DNA from: Acidobacteriota bacterium
GTDB lineage: Bacteria; Acidobacteriota; Holophagae; Holophagales; Holophagaceae
DNA length: 45,320 nucleotides
Direction of reading: 5' to 3'
NCBI GenBank assembly: GCA_021812805.1
Contig: JAKAMQ010000003.1
Location: 1 to 45,320 of the forward strand
In this document: positions 1 through 8,935 of the stretch, piece after piece
How the letters are laid out: each line of letters starts with the position of its first letter
Position numbering within the stretch: position 1 is the first letter of the stretch
Made by a program: the position numbers and the translations under genes
Notes under the pieces: generated by a model
The model's database searches: none
What the model was told of the DNA's origin: nothing
Seen by the model: the letters and a program-made list of their open reading frames with translations, nothing else

Positions 1-89
1 GTCAGTTCCAAACCGAAGCAATCTTCACACCGAGGTTGATCCCGGACGAGGGGGCATCTACCCTCGTAAGACGAATGGAAGGAGCCCGT

Positions 90-899
90 TTGGACGCGAC
101 GCACGCCCCCATGTCCATCCTGATCGTCGAGGACAACGCCCTTCAGCGCCGTCAGCTGGAAGCCCAGCTCCAGCCCCTCGGCCACCGCGTCGTCTCGGCC
201 ACCAATGGACAGGAGGCCCTGGATCTCCTGGCGGCGGCGCCCCCGGACCTGGTGATCATGGATGTGGTCATGCCTTCCATGGATGGGTTCAAGGCCTGCG
301 AGGCGATCAAGGCCGATCCCGCCACCGCGGCCATTCCGGTCATCGTCCTCACGGCCCTGAGCCGGGATGCCAAGGACCGCAGCTATGCCGTGGGCGCCGA
401 CGACTTCCTGCGCAAACCCGCGTCCACCCTGCTGCTCCAGGTCCGGGTGCAGACCCATCTCCGCATCCGCGAGCTGGCCCGCACCCTGGAGGCTCCGCCG
501 CCGGCCCGTCCTCGGGTGCTGGTGGTCTCCGGCAGTCCCCTCATCCGGGCGCAGGTGGAGAATCACTTCGGCAAGGACCAGGCGACCTTCTACGAAGCTC
601 AGGGGGAAAGCCAGGCCCGCGCCCAGATCATCGCCCACCGCCCGGATGTCCTGGTGCTCGACACGGAGCTTCTGGATGGCAGCGCCCAGACTCTGGCGGG
701 GGCCGTCCACCAGGCGGAGGAATTGGGGGGCCTGCCGATCCTGCTCCTCCACACGCCGGGCGAACTGGAAGTCTGGTCGAAGTTCCGGGATGTCCTGGCC
801 GATGCGGTGGAAAAGCCCCTCGTGGCCCCGGAAACCCGCCGACGCATCGCCCTCATGGCCCATCTTGCGCACCTGAAGAAACTCGCGCGGCCGGCATGA
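90..899 (+). CDS. Response regulator with a receiver and a degenerate second receiver
   Basis: The protein has about 269 residues. Residues 8-125 are a CheY-like receiver: acidic pocket E14/D15, phospho-acceptor D58 in VIMDVVMP, and K109 in the LRKPAS loop. Residues about 150-265 look like a second receiver-like fold. It keeps an Asp in VLVLDTELLDG and a late EKP, but has SGS where the acidic pocket should be, so it is probably a pseudo-receiver. There is no DNA-binding or enzymatic output domain, so it likely works by protein-protein contact. I chose the TTG start at 90 because GGAAGGAG (77-84) lies 5 bases upstream; ATG at 75 and 111 are alternatives. The ATG of the next gene overlaps its stop. 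Confidence 0.85.
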   Translation: MDATHAPMSILIVEDNALQRRQLEAQLQPLGHRVVSATNGQEALDLLAAAPPDLVIMDVVMPSMDGFKACEAIKADPATAAIPVIVLTALSRDAKDRSYAVGADDFLRKPASTLLLQVRVQTHLRIRELARTLEAPPPARPRVLVVSGSPLIRAQVENHFGKDQATFYEAQGESQARAQIIAHRPDVLVLDTELLDGSAQTLAGAVHQAEELGGLPILLLHTPGELEVWSKFRDVLADAVEKPLVAPETRRRIALMAHLAHLKKLARPA

Positions 900-2425
900 A
901 CCGCGCCCTGCGCCTTGCGAGCCCGCTGCTCGCGGGCCTGGTGCTCGCGGCGCCCGTCCTGCGCGCCGTGGACCTGGAAGGCCGGGTGACCGATGGCCGT
1001 CGTGGGCTGGCCGGGGTCCAGGTCTATCCCGACCGTCAGCCCCGGGTGTCACCCGACCTGGACCCTCCCGTGGCGGTCACCGATGCCGAGGGCCGTTTCC
1101 ACCTGGCCCTGGCCCCTTCCGATGACGTGCTCGCGGTAGAGAAGGATGGCTGGCACCGGGATCTGGTTCCCGCCGGGGACTGGGGCCGGGACATCGTCCT
1201 CACGCCGGAACCCCGCCACCACGAGGAAGCGGTGCTGGTGGTGCGCCTCGATTTCAAGGACCGGCCCAGCCAGGTGCCCGACGGTGCCCTGCGCCAGCTC
1301 CTCTTCTCCCGCCGTCCCGGGGTGGCCAGCGCCGCCAACTATCTGTACGAGGTCTCGAAAGGCGCCCTCTCCCTGATCGAGGGGCCGATGCTCCATCTCA
1401 GCATGGGCCCCTTCCCGTCCCCCCGCGATCCTTCGCGGCAGGCGGATCTGGTGACCTGGGTACTGGAACACCTCCACCGCCCCCTCCCGCCGGAATGCGA
1501 CCGCGTGAACAACGCCACCGGCGCCCCCCATCCCGATGGCAAGCCCGACCATCTGTGGATCATCACCGCGGGCAATCCCGAAACCCTCACGGACGACCCG
1601 AAGGATTTGCGGGCCGATACCTGGCTCATGCCCCTGCCCTGGGATCCATCCACCCGCTGGCCGGTGGTGCTGATGCCGGAAACCTCGCCCCTGGGCAACA
1701 TCGTCCACGAGGCCTTCCACGCCATGGGCGAGCAGTCCGTGGATGATCTCTACCTGGGTTGCGATCATCCCGACACCGCCGGCATCTGGGATCTGATGGA
1801 CGCGGGCCAGTACCGCGGCTGGGACCGTTCCCATCCTGGCCAGGGCCCCTGGGTGGACGACACCGGCTACAGCCCCTCCCATCCCGAGGCCTGGGTGCGC
1901 TCCGAGCTGTGGTACCGCGGGCGCTACCGCGAGACCGTGACCCATCTGGCCGTGAAGGGCCGGAGCTGGGAAGGCTGGATCCGGCCCGTGGCGCGGGCGC
2001 CCGAGCCCGGCCCCCATCCCGATCCCCAGTGGGTCACCCTGCCCGACCCGCGCCGGAAGGGCCGCTTCTGGAGCCTGGAAGTGCGCCGTCCCTGGGGGTT
2101 CGAGCGGGGTCGCGTGGGGGGCCGCTTCGGCCCCGGCCACGCCGGGTTGATCGTGGCCCTGGTGGATCCCTCCAAGCTCAGCCCGGATGTGCCGAAGGGC
2201 GCGGTGCATGTGGTGGACGCCCATCCCGGCACGCCTGAGCCACCCAAGCCCCGCTTCCCCTGCGGACGCTGGCAACTCGACGACGCCGCCTTCAACCTGG
2301 GCCCCGGCGAACAGCCGAAGGGCCACAGCGGGAACCTGTCCTGGGAGGTGCTGGCCACGGACGCCACCGGCCGCATGAAGGTGCGCGTCCGCCTGCGGCC
2401 CGCCCCGCGGCGCCCGAAGCGCTGA
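896..2425 (+). CDS. Secreted M6-like zinc metalloprotease with N-terminal carboxypeptidase-regulatory-like domain
   Basis: The protein has 509 residues. A Sec signal peptide covers about 1-24 (hydrophobic LLAGLVLAAPVLRA). Residues 25-100 read as a carboxypeptidase-regulatory-like Ig fold (LEGRVTDGRRGLAGVQV, VTDAEGRF). The catalytic part has HEAFH at 271-275, an HExxH zinc site, followed by DDLY and GIWDLMDAGQ (about 296-305). This matches the immune-inhibitor-A/M6 pattern of HExGH, then DLYD, then a W-x-L/M-M segment. It is therefore probably an exported protease of unknown substrate. It starts inside the stop of the preceding response regulator (ATGA), so the two are co-translated. The family call comes from motifs only; the region after residue 350 is not recognised. 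Confidence 0.7.
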   Translation: MNRALRLASPLLAGLVLAAPVLRAVDLEGRVTDGRRGLAGVQVYPDRQPRVSPDLDPPVAVTDAEGRFHLALAPSDDVLAVEKDGWHRDLVPAGDWGRDIVLTPEPRHHEEAVLVVRLDFKDRPSQVPDGALRQLLFSRRPGVASAANYLYEVSKGALSLIEGPMLHLSMGPFPSPRDPSRQADLVTWVLEHLHRPLPPECDRVNNATGAPHPDGKPDHLWIITAGNPETLTDDPKDLRADTWLMPLPWDPSTRWPVVLMPETSPLGNIVHEAFHAMGEQSVDDLYLGCDHPDTAGIWDLMDAGQYRGWDRSHPGQGPWVDDTGYSPSHPEAWVRSELWYRGRYRETVTHLAVKGRSWEGWIRPVARAPEPGPHPDPQWVTLPDPRRKGRFWSLEVRRPWGFERGRVGGRFGPGHAGLIVALVDPSKLSPDVPKGAVHVVDAHPGTPEPPKPRFPCGRWQLDDAAFNLGPGEQPKGHSGNLSWEVLATDATGRMKVRVRLRPAPRRPKR

Positions 2426-2537
2426 ACCAGCCTCTGGGCGCCACCGCCACCCTGAACCTGCTGGACTATCAGACGACCGGCGTGCAGCCTACACTCTGAG
2501 ACACATTCGCCCCCTCCGGCTGCCTCCTCGGCACCCC

Positions 2538-5500
2538 ATGAACCCGCCTCGGCCAGCATCCACCCCTCCGCCGAACCCCATGCTCCTGGGGGGCCTGGCC
2601 CTGGCTTATGTGGCCTCGGCGTGGCTCTGTTTCCACCTGGCGGCTCCCGGCACCAATGCCACCGCCGTCTGGATCCCCGCGGGTCTCGCCATCGCGGCGG
2701 TGCTGCGCTTCGGCCCCCGGGTGTGGCCCGCGATCGCCCTGGGCGCCTTCATCGCCAACCTGCTCCAGATGGCCCCGATGGGATTGTCTCCGGCCGCATG
2801 GCTGGGCGCCTCCCTGGCCACGGCGGCGGGCAACACGGCCGAAGCCCTGCTCGCCGGCGCCTTCATGGAACATGGTGCCGGCACCCGGGAGCCCTTCGAG
2901 TCCGGCTCCCGGGTGCTCACGTTCATCGGCGCCGTCGCCCTGGGCAGCACGGCTCTGGGCGCCTGCGTAGGCACCAGCGCCTTCTGTTCCGCCACGGGCC
3001 AATGGCAGAACTTCCCCACGGTGGCCCTGACGTGGTGGATCGGCGACGGCATGGGCGCCCTGGTGATCACCCCGCTGCTGCTCACCTTTTCCCGCCAGCG
3101 GCTGGCCGCCCTGCCCCGGCGCGCCCACCTGGAGGCCCTGCTGGCCGGCACACTTCTGGCCCTGCTCTGGTTCAAAATCTGCGCCCACCCCCCGGATCGC
3201 AGCTTCATCCTGCTGCCCCTGCTGGTGTTGGCTGCGGTACGGGTGGGGCCCTTCTATACCGCTGCGCTGATGGGTCTGCTCACGGCCATGGCCACGGGAA
3301 GCGCCCTGGCGGGCGCGGGCCCCTTCTCCCTGGAAGGCCCGGCACCCTTCGCCCTGCTCATGCAACAGGGACTGCTCGGCACCCTGGCCATGACCGCCCT
3401 GGCCCTGGCCGCCACCGTGCAGCACCGCCAGGAGGCCGAGGAGGGCTTGCGGCAGCGCAACCGCCTCTACCTCACCCTGCTTGATGTGAACCACGCCCTC
3501 ATCCGGGGGGCGGATCGCGCCGGACTGGTCGAGGCGACCTGCCGCATCCTCGTCGAGCAGGCAGGCTTCCGCATGGCCTGGGCAGGTTTCAAGAATGAGG
3601 CCACCGGACAGGTGACCGCCGAAGGGGCCGCGGGACTGGTGCAGGGGTATCTGGAATCCATCCGCATCCGCTGGGATGACAGCCCGGAAGGACGAGGCCC
3701 CACGGGCATGGCCCTCCGCGAGAACCGCCCCGTGATCTGCCAATCGTGCCTGAGCAATCCCGACTTCCTGCCCTGGCGCGAGGCCGCCCTGGAGCTGGGC
3801 TACCAGACCAGCGGCGCCTTCCCCATCCGGCGGGGCCCGGCCGCCATCGGCGCCCTGATGGTCTATCACGCCGATCCCCAGGCCATCGGCCCGGAGGAGG
3901 CCCAGCTCCTGGAGGAACTGACGGCCGACCTCGGGCGCGCGATCGAAGCCCTGGAAACCCGGCAGGAACTCCGGGAATCCGAACGGCGCCTCCAGGATAC
4001 CTTCGCCAATGTGGAACTGATCGGCGTCACCCTTGATGCCGGCACGGTCATCACGGGCTGCAATGACCACCTGCTCCGGCTCACCGGCTGGGCCCGCGAG
4101 GACATCCTGGGCCGGAACTGGTTCGACCTCTTCCTCCCGCCCGAGCTGCGCACTCAGGTCGAGCCCGTGTTCACCGCCGGATTCCAGTCGGGGACGATTC
4201 CCCAGCAGTTCGAGAACGAGATCCTCACCCGGTCCGGCGAGCGCCGGCATATCCGGTGGTTCAACACCCTGCTGCGGGACGCGGCGGGCCGGGTCACCGG
4301 CACGATCAGCTTCGGGGACGATCTCACCGAGCACCGGAACACCCTGGAAGCCTTGCGGAACCGCGCCACGGAACTCGCCGCCCTGAACGCCCTCGGCACC
4401 GCCCTCAACACGCCCATGGATCTTGCCGCCCGGATGCAGGCCGCAGTGGATCAGGCGATCGCAGCCGCCACGCCCGATCTCGCCCTGCTCTTCCTGTGGG
4501 AGGAGGACCAGCTCCGGCTGGCGGCCTCTGCCCACCGGGCCGGGGGCGCCCGGCCGGCGCCAACACCCGATTGCGCCGTGGGCGGCCGCCTCGGCGCCCT
4601 CGCAGTCCAGGAAGGCCATGCGCTCTACGTGCCGGATATCCAGTCGGATCCCCGCTGCACCTCCTGGTCCGAACGCGGGGACGCGGAGGGCACCGCCCTG
4701 GCCGCCCTGCCCCTGAAAGCCGGCGGCGACACCATCGGTGTCTTGGCCCTGGCCTCGACCACCCGCCGCGACTTCCAGCAGGGGACTGTGTTCCTGGAGA
4801 CCTTGGCGGACCAGGTGGCGGTGGGCCTCCACAATGCCCTCCTCCACGCCCAGCTGCATGCCCGGGCCGACGAGCTGGAGCAGCGCGTCGCGGAACGCAC
4901 GGCCCTGCTCCGGGAAGCCAATGAGGATCTGGCTCTGGCGGTGGAGCATGCCGAGGCCGCGGACCGCGCCAAATCGGCCTTCCTCGCCGCCATGTCCCAC
5001 GAACTGCGCACCCCGCTGAATTCCGTGATCGGGTTCACGGGCGTGCTGCTCGGCGGCCTCCTGGGTGAACTCTCCCCGCAGCAGATCGAGCCCCTGCGTA
5101 TCGTGCAGCGCAACGGCCGCCATCTGCTGGACCTCATCAACGATGTGCTGGATCTCTCCAAGATCGAGGCGGGGGAGATCCGCTTCTCCCGCCAGCCCTT
5201 CGACCTGGTGCAGGCCCTGCGGGAGGCCCTGGAGTCCGTGGCCCCCCTGGCCGCCCAGAAGGCGCTGGCGCTGGAGGCCCAGTTCGCCGTGGCCTCCCTG
5301 GACTGGACCGGCGACCGGCGGCGGGTGTCCCAGGTGCTGCTGAACCTGCTGGGCAACGCCGTGAAGTTCACCGAGCAAGGCACCGTGACGCTGGAACTGG
5401 CGCTCGAAGACCACCGGGCCCGGATCGTCGTCCGCGACACCGGCCCCGGCATCGCTGAGGCTGACCTCCCCCGCCTGTTCCGGGAGTTCGTGCAGCTCGA

Positions 5501-5663
5501 CAGCGGCCTCGCCCGGCGCAGCGAGGGGACCGGCCTCGGTCTCGCCCTCAGCCGCCGCCTGGCCCGCCTGATGGACGGAAACATCACCGTGGAGAGCCGC
5601 CTGGGCCAGGGCAGCGCCTTCACCTTCAGCCTTCCCCTGCCCGCCCCGGAGCCGGTCCCATGA
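2538..5663 (+). CDS. MASE1-GAF-PAS-GAF sensor histidine kinase
   Basis: The protein has 1,041 residues. About 15-300 form a MASE1-type integral membrane sensor with some eight hydrophobic segments, including the family-typical NATAVWIPAGLAIAAVLRFG. About 310-470 are a GAF domain, about 485-600 a PAS domain (TGWAREDILGRNWFDLF) and about 610-785 a second GAF. A short coiled coil leads to HisKA with phospho-acceptor H821 in MSHELRTPLNSVIGF. The HATPase domain has the N box LLNLLGNAVKF, G1 DTGPGIAE and G2 GTGLGLALS. The ligand is unknown. It overlaps the following receiver gene by 4 bases (ATGA), which makes that receiver its likely partner. Confidence 0.92.
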   Translation: MNPPRPASTPPPNPMLLGGLALAYVASAWLCFHLAAPGTNATAVWIPAGLAIAAVLRFGPRVWPAIALGAFIANLLQMAPMGLSPAAWLGASLATAAGNTAEALLAGAFMEHGAGTREPFESGSRVLTFIGAVALGSTALGACVGTSAFCSATGQWQNFPTVALTWWIGDGMGALVITPLLLTFSRQRLAALPRRAHLEALLAGTLLALLWFKICAHPPDRSFILLPLLVLAAVRVGPFYTAALMGLLTAMATGSALAGAGPFSLEGPAPFALLMQQGLLGTLAMTALALAATVQHRQEAEEGLRQRNRLYLTLLDVNHALIRGADRAGLVEATCRILVEQAGFRMAWAGFKNEATGQVTAEGAAGLVQGYLESIRIRWDDSPEGRGPTGMALRENRPVICQSCLSNPDFLPWREAALELGYQTSGAFPIRRGPAAIGALMVYHADPQAIGPEEAQLLEELTADLGRAIEALETRQELRESERRLQDTFANVELIGVTLDAGTVITGCNDHLLRLTGWAREDILGRNWFDLFLPPELRTQVEPVFTAGFQSGTIPQQFENEILTRSGERRHIRWFNTLLRDAAGRVTGTISFGDDLTEHRNTLEALRNRATELAALNALGTALNTPMDLAARMQAAVDQAIAAATPDLALLFLWEEDQLRLAASAHRAGGARPAPTPDCAVGGRLGALAVQEGHALYVPDIQSDPRCTSWSERGDAEGTALAALPLKAGGDTIGVLALASTTRRDFQQGTVFLETLADQVAVGLHNALLHAQLHARADELEQRVAERTALLREANEDLALAVEHAEAADRAKSAFLAAMSHELRTPLNSVIGFTGVLLGGLLGELSPQQIEPLRIVQRNGRHLLDLINDVLDLSKIEAGEIRFSRQPFDLVQALREALESVAPLAAQKALALEAQFAVASLDWTGDRRRVSQVLLNLLGNAVKFTEQGTVTLELALEDHRARIVVRDTGPGIAEADLPRLFREFVQLDSGLARRSEGTGLGLALSRRLARLMDGNITVESRLGQGSAFTFSLPLPAPEPVP

Positions 5664-6019
5664 AACGCATCCTCGTCATCGAAGACAATCCGGACAACCT
5701 GCTGCTGGTGAAGATGCTCCTCGGCCCCCTGCAGGTGGACCTGCACACCGTCACCGACGGCCCCGCGGGCATCCGGGCCGCGCAGGAGGCGCCCTACGAC
5801 CTCATCCTCCTGGACATCCAGCTGCCGGGCATGGACGGCTACCAGGTGGCCAAGGCCCTGCGGGCCCTGCCGCAGACCGCGGCCACCCCCATCGTGGCCG
5901 TCACGAGCTATGCCATGGCCGGGGACCGGGAACGGGCGCTCCTCGAAGGCTTCACCGAGTACCTGGAGAAACCCCTCAATCCCGATACGTTCTCGAACAC
6001 CATCCACGCGTACCTGTAG
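5660..6019 (+). CDS. Stand-alone CheY/DivK-like receiver
   Basis: This is a single receiver domain of 119 residues: E8/D9/N10 at the acidic pocket (VIEDNPDN), an Asp in LILLDIQLPGMDG, and a Lys in EKPLNP. There is no output domain. The DNPDNLLL and GMDGYQVAK motifs are typical of receivers acting in phosphorelays with hybrid kinases. Its ATG overlaps the TGA of the MASE1 kinase, so it is likely phosphorylated by that kinase and passes the signal on, perhaps to the hybrid kinase 30 bp downstream. Confidence 0.9.
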   Translation: MKRILVIEDNPDNLLLVKMLLGPLQVDLHTVTDGPAGIRAAQEAPYDLILLDIQLPGMDGYQVAKALRALPQTAATPIVAVTSYAMAGDRERALLEGFTEYLEKPLNPDTFSNTIHAYL

Positions 6020-6050
6020 CCTCTCGATCCAGAGCTCTGGCGGAGCCCCC

Positions 6051-8069
6051 ATGCTCATTCTCCTGGTAGATGACGAACCCGCGAACCTCCAGCTGCTGCA
6101 GGTCCTTCTGGAGAGCCGCGGGCATCGCACCGCCCTCGCCAGCAACGGCCAGGAGGCCCTGCACCAGGCCCAGGCAGCCACGCCGGACCTGGTGATCTCG
6201 GACATCCTGATGCCGGTGATGGATGGCTACGGCCTCTGCCGGGCCTGGATGCAGGATCCCCGCCTCCGCAAGATCCCCTTCGTCTTCTACACCGCCACCT
6301 ACCAGACCGAGGAGGACGAGCAGCTGGGCCTCTCCATGGGCGCAGCCGAGTATCTGAGAAAGCCCATGGAGCCCGAGCCCTTCCTCGCCCAGATCGAGCG
6401 AGTGCTGGACCGGGCCCGGCAGGGCGCGCTGCGCGCCCCCGAAGCCCCCGTGCTGGAAGAGCGCGCCTTCCTGAAGCTCTACAACGAGCGGCTGGTCCAG
6501 AAGCTCGACAAGCGCCACGGCGAGGTCATCAAGCAGATGGCCGCGCTGAAGGAGGCGGAGGCCCTGCTGCGGATCAAAGGCGCCGCTCTGGAGGCCGCGG
6601 CCGATGGCATCGCCATCACCGACAGCCAGGGCGTTGTCGAATGGGCCAACCCATCGTTCTCCGAGATCACGGGACTCCCCGCCGACCGGCTGGTGGGCCA
6701 CAGCCTCCGCACCCTGCGGCGTGATTCCCAGAATCCAGCCTTCTTCGAGCGCCTCTGGGACACCCTGATGGCCGGCCGCCCGTGGGAGGGCGAGATCGTC
6801 AACCGCCATGCGGACGGCACCCTCCACACGGCCAAGACCACCATCACACCCGTGCGGAACGATCAAGGGGAGCGGACCCACTTCATCGAGATCATGCAGG
6901 ACATCACCAACTCCAAGCGGGTCGAGGCCGACCTCCGGCAGTCCCAGAAGATGGAGGCCGTGGGGCGGCTGGCGGGGGGCGTGGCCCACGATTTCAACAA
7001 CATGCTGAATGTCATCCTCATGAACACCGAGATGTGCCTGACCACGGGCGACCTTCCCGAGGAGAGCCGGAGGCGCCTCCTGGATGTCCAGCAGGCTGCC
7101 GAGCGTTCCGCGGATCTCACCCGGCAGCTGCTCGCCTTCTCCCGCAGGCAGCCCGCTCAGCCGCAGCGGATCCTCCCCCACGTGGCCGTGGGCGAGAACC
7201 TGAAGCTGTTGCGGCGGCTCATTGGCGAAAACATTGATCTGACCTTCGCCGCCGAACCCGGCACGTGGCCCATCCACATGGATCCCTCCCAGCTCAGCCA
7301 GATTCTGGCCAACCTGGTGATCAACGCCCGGGATGCCATCCCTGAAGCGGGCACCATCTGCATCGAGACCGCCAACGTGAGCATGGGCGACCACGACCGG
7401 CTGTTCCACAGCGACATGGCCTCCGGAGACTATGTGCAGATCAGTGTCAGCGATACGGGATGCGGCATGGACCACGCCACCCTCGAACGCATCTTCGAGC
7501 CCTACTTCACCACCAAAGGCGAAGGCAAAGGCACCGGCCTGGGACTCTCCATCGTCTACGGCATTGCCCAGCAGAACGGCGGCACCGTCTCCGCCTACAG
7601 CCACCTCGGCGTCGGCACCACCTTGAAGGTGTACCTGCCGCGCTGCGAGGCCGCGGAAGCCGAGGAAGCGCCAGCCCCGAGGACGGAGCTGCCCCGCGGT
7701 GACGAAACCATCCTGGTGGCTGAAGACGAGCCCAGCATGCTCGAGGTGCTGCGCCAGGCCCTCGAGGCCCAGGGCTACACCGTGCTGGCCTCCAGCAATC
7801 CCATTGATGTGTGCTTCCTGGCCCAGCAGCACCCCGGGCCCATCCACCTGCTCCTCACGGATGTGGTGATGCCCGGCATCAATGGCAAGGAGCTGAGGGA
7901 ACGGGTCACTGCCCTCCGGCCCGGCATCCAGACGCTGTTCATGTCCGGCTACACCGGCGACATCATGGCCCGGCGTGGTCTGCTGGAGCAGGAGATCCGG
8001 TTCCTCCAGAAACCCTTCCGGATCCAGGATCTCGCCCGGATGGTCCGCGCCGCCCTGGACGCCCGCTAG
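6051..8069 (+). CDS. Hybrid histidine kinase, REC-PAS-HisKA-HATPase-REC
   Basis: The protein has 672 residues. The N-terminal receiver has D7/D8 and phospho-acceptor D51 in LVISDILMP. A helical linker leads to a PAS domain at about 170-290. HisKA follows, with H313 in LAGGVAHDFNNMLNVI, the form typical of kinases that use HDFNN. The HATPase has LANLVINARDA, DTGCGMD and GTGLGLSIVYGIA. A C-terminal receiver begins near 545, with acceptor D604 in LLLTDVVMPG. It has no transmembrane segment and is therefore cytoplasmic. The open frame extends upstream to 5910 but overlaps the previous gene there; the ATG at 6051 starts directly on the receiver and is preferred. Confidence 0.92.
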   Translation: MLILLVDDEPANLQLLQVLLESRGHRTALASNGQEALHQAQAATPDLVISDILMPVMDGYGLCRAWMQDPRLRKIPFVFYTATYQTEEDEQLGLSMGAAEYLRKPMEPEPFLAQIERVLDRARQGALRAPEAPVLEERAFLKLYNERLVQKLDKRHGEVIKQMAALKEAEALLRIKGAALEAAADGIAITDSQGVVEWANPSFSEITGLPADRLVGHSLRTLRRDSQNPAFFERLWDTLMAGRPWEGEIVNRHADGTLHTAKTTITPVRNDQGERTHFIEIMQDITNSKRVEADLRQSQKMEAVGRLAGGVAHDFNNMLNVILMNTEMCLTTGDLPEESRRRLLDVQQAAERSADLTRQLLAFSRRQPAQPQRILPHVAVGENLKLLRRLIGENIDLTFAAEPGTWPIHMDPSQLSQILANLVINARDAIPEAGTICIETANVSMGDHDRLFHSDMASGDYVQISVSDTGCGMDHATLERIFEPYFTTKGEGKGTGLGLSIVYGIAQQNGGTVSAYSHLGVGTTLKVYLPRCEAAEAEEAPAPRTELPRGDETILVAEDEPSMLEVLRQALEAQGYTVLASSNPIDVCFLAQQHPGPIHLLLTDVVMPGINGKELRERVTALRPGIQTLFMSGYTGDIMARRGLLEQEIRFLQKPFRIQDLARMVRAALDAR

Positions 8070-8116
8070 GAGCCTGGGCATGCCAGTCCGCTGGGATGCC
8101 GCTATCATCTAAGGTC

Positions 8117-8935
8117 ATGGCGACGACCTTCCTCCTCAGCGGCCTGGCGCTGCTCCTCTACCTGGGAGCGGAAGCCTACTCCATCGCCCATCTCCGGCAC
8201 GAGAAGGCGGCCTTCGGCCTCATCGCCAAGATCCTCCTCTCCCTCGGCTTCCTGGTGCACTTCGGGGCCCTCGAAATCGGCGGCCGGATCACCCACACGG
8301 TGCCCTACCGGGACTGGTCGGCCTCCATGTCCCTCTTCGCCTGGATGGTGGCCGGCTCCTACGGCATCCTGCGCATCCGGCACCGGGAAAGCTCGACCGG
8401 GCCCTTCCTGATTCCCGTGGCCATCCTGTTCCTGGCCGTCTCCCTGGCCACCCAGCCCGCCCACCCGCTGCCGCCGGATCCGCGCCTCACCGGCTCGGAG
8501 TTCGCGTTCCACGTCACCCTGGCCATCCTCGGCTATGCGGCCTTCACCCTTGCCTTCGTGCTGGCCCAGCTCTACCTGATCCAGATCCACCAGATCCACA
8601 AGCGGAAGCTGGGGCTGCTCTTTTCGCGCATGCCAGCCCTGGATGTGCTCTCCCGCATGCACCACACCTCCATCGGCATCGGCGTGGTCTCCATCACCGT
8701 GGCGACCACCCTCGGCTTCATCCGCGCGAAACAGAACTGGGGCACCTTCTGGGATCCCAAGGTGGCCATCACCCTGCTGCTGATCGCGGTCTATGTGTTC
8801 TGCCTGCTGGCGGGGCGCCTGCTGAACTGGAGCGGCAAGCGGATCGCCTGGCTGTCCATCGGCGGCTACTTCCTGCTGCTGTTCTCGTACACCATCGTGA
8901 ACCTTTTCATCACGCAGGAGCACGTGTTCCGTTGA
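8117..8935 (+). CDS. CcsA/HemX-type cytochrome c assembly membrane protein
   Basis: The protein has about 272 residues with roughly eight hydrophobic segments. It looks like a CcsA/HemX-family protein: short, all-membrane, with conserved-looking histidines (H in FLVHFGALE, H in HVTLAILGY, H in RMHHTSIGIG) and the WGTFWDPKVAI segment near the C-terminus, which resembles the WGxyWxWDPKE motif of CcsA-type proteins. Proteins of this group either handle heme for cytochrome c maturation or, as HemX, modulate glutamyl-tRNA reductase. Its TGA overlaps the TTG start of hemA, which supports the HemX reading, but sequence alone cannot separate the two roles. The start is uncertain (ATG 8096 is possible); 8117 follows AAGG closely. 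Confidence 0.82.
   Translation: MATTFLLSGLALLLYLGAEAYSIAHLRHEKAAFGLIAKILLSLGFLVHFGALEIGGRITHTVPYRDWSASMSLFAWMVAGSYGILRIRHRESSTGPFLIPVAILFLAVSLATQPAHPLPPDPRLTGSEFAFHVTLAILGYAAFTLAFVLAQLYLIQIHQIHKRKLGLLFSRMPALDVLSRMHHTSIGIGVVSITVATTLGFIRAKQNWGTFWDPKVAITLLLIAVYVFCLLAGRLLNWSGKRIAWLSIGGYFLLLFSYTIVNLFITQEHVFR

Noticed and set aside
2469..5414. A 981-residue open frame antisense to the MASE1 kinase
   Set aside because: Its composition (Gly/Gln/His-rich, low complexity) is the mirror of GC-rich codon use on the other strand; the plus-strand gene has clear kinase motifs.
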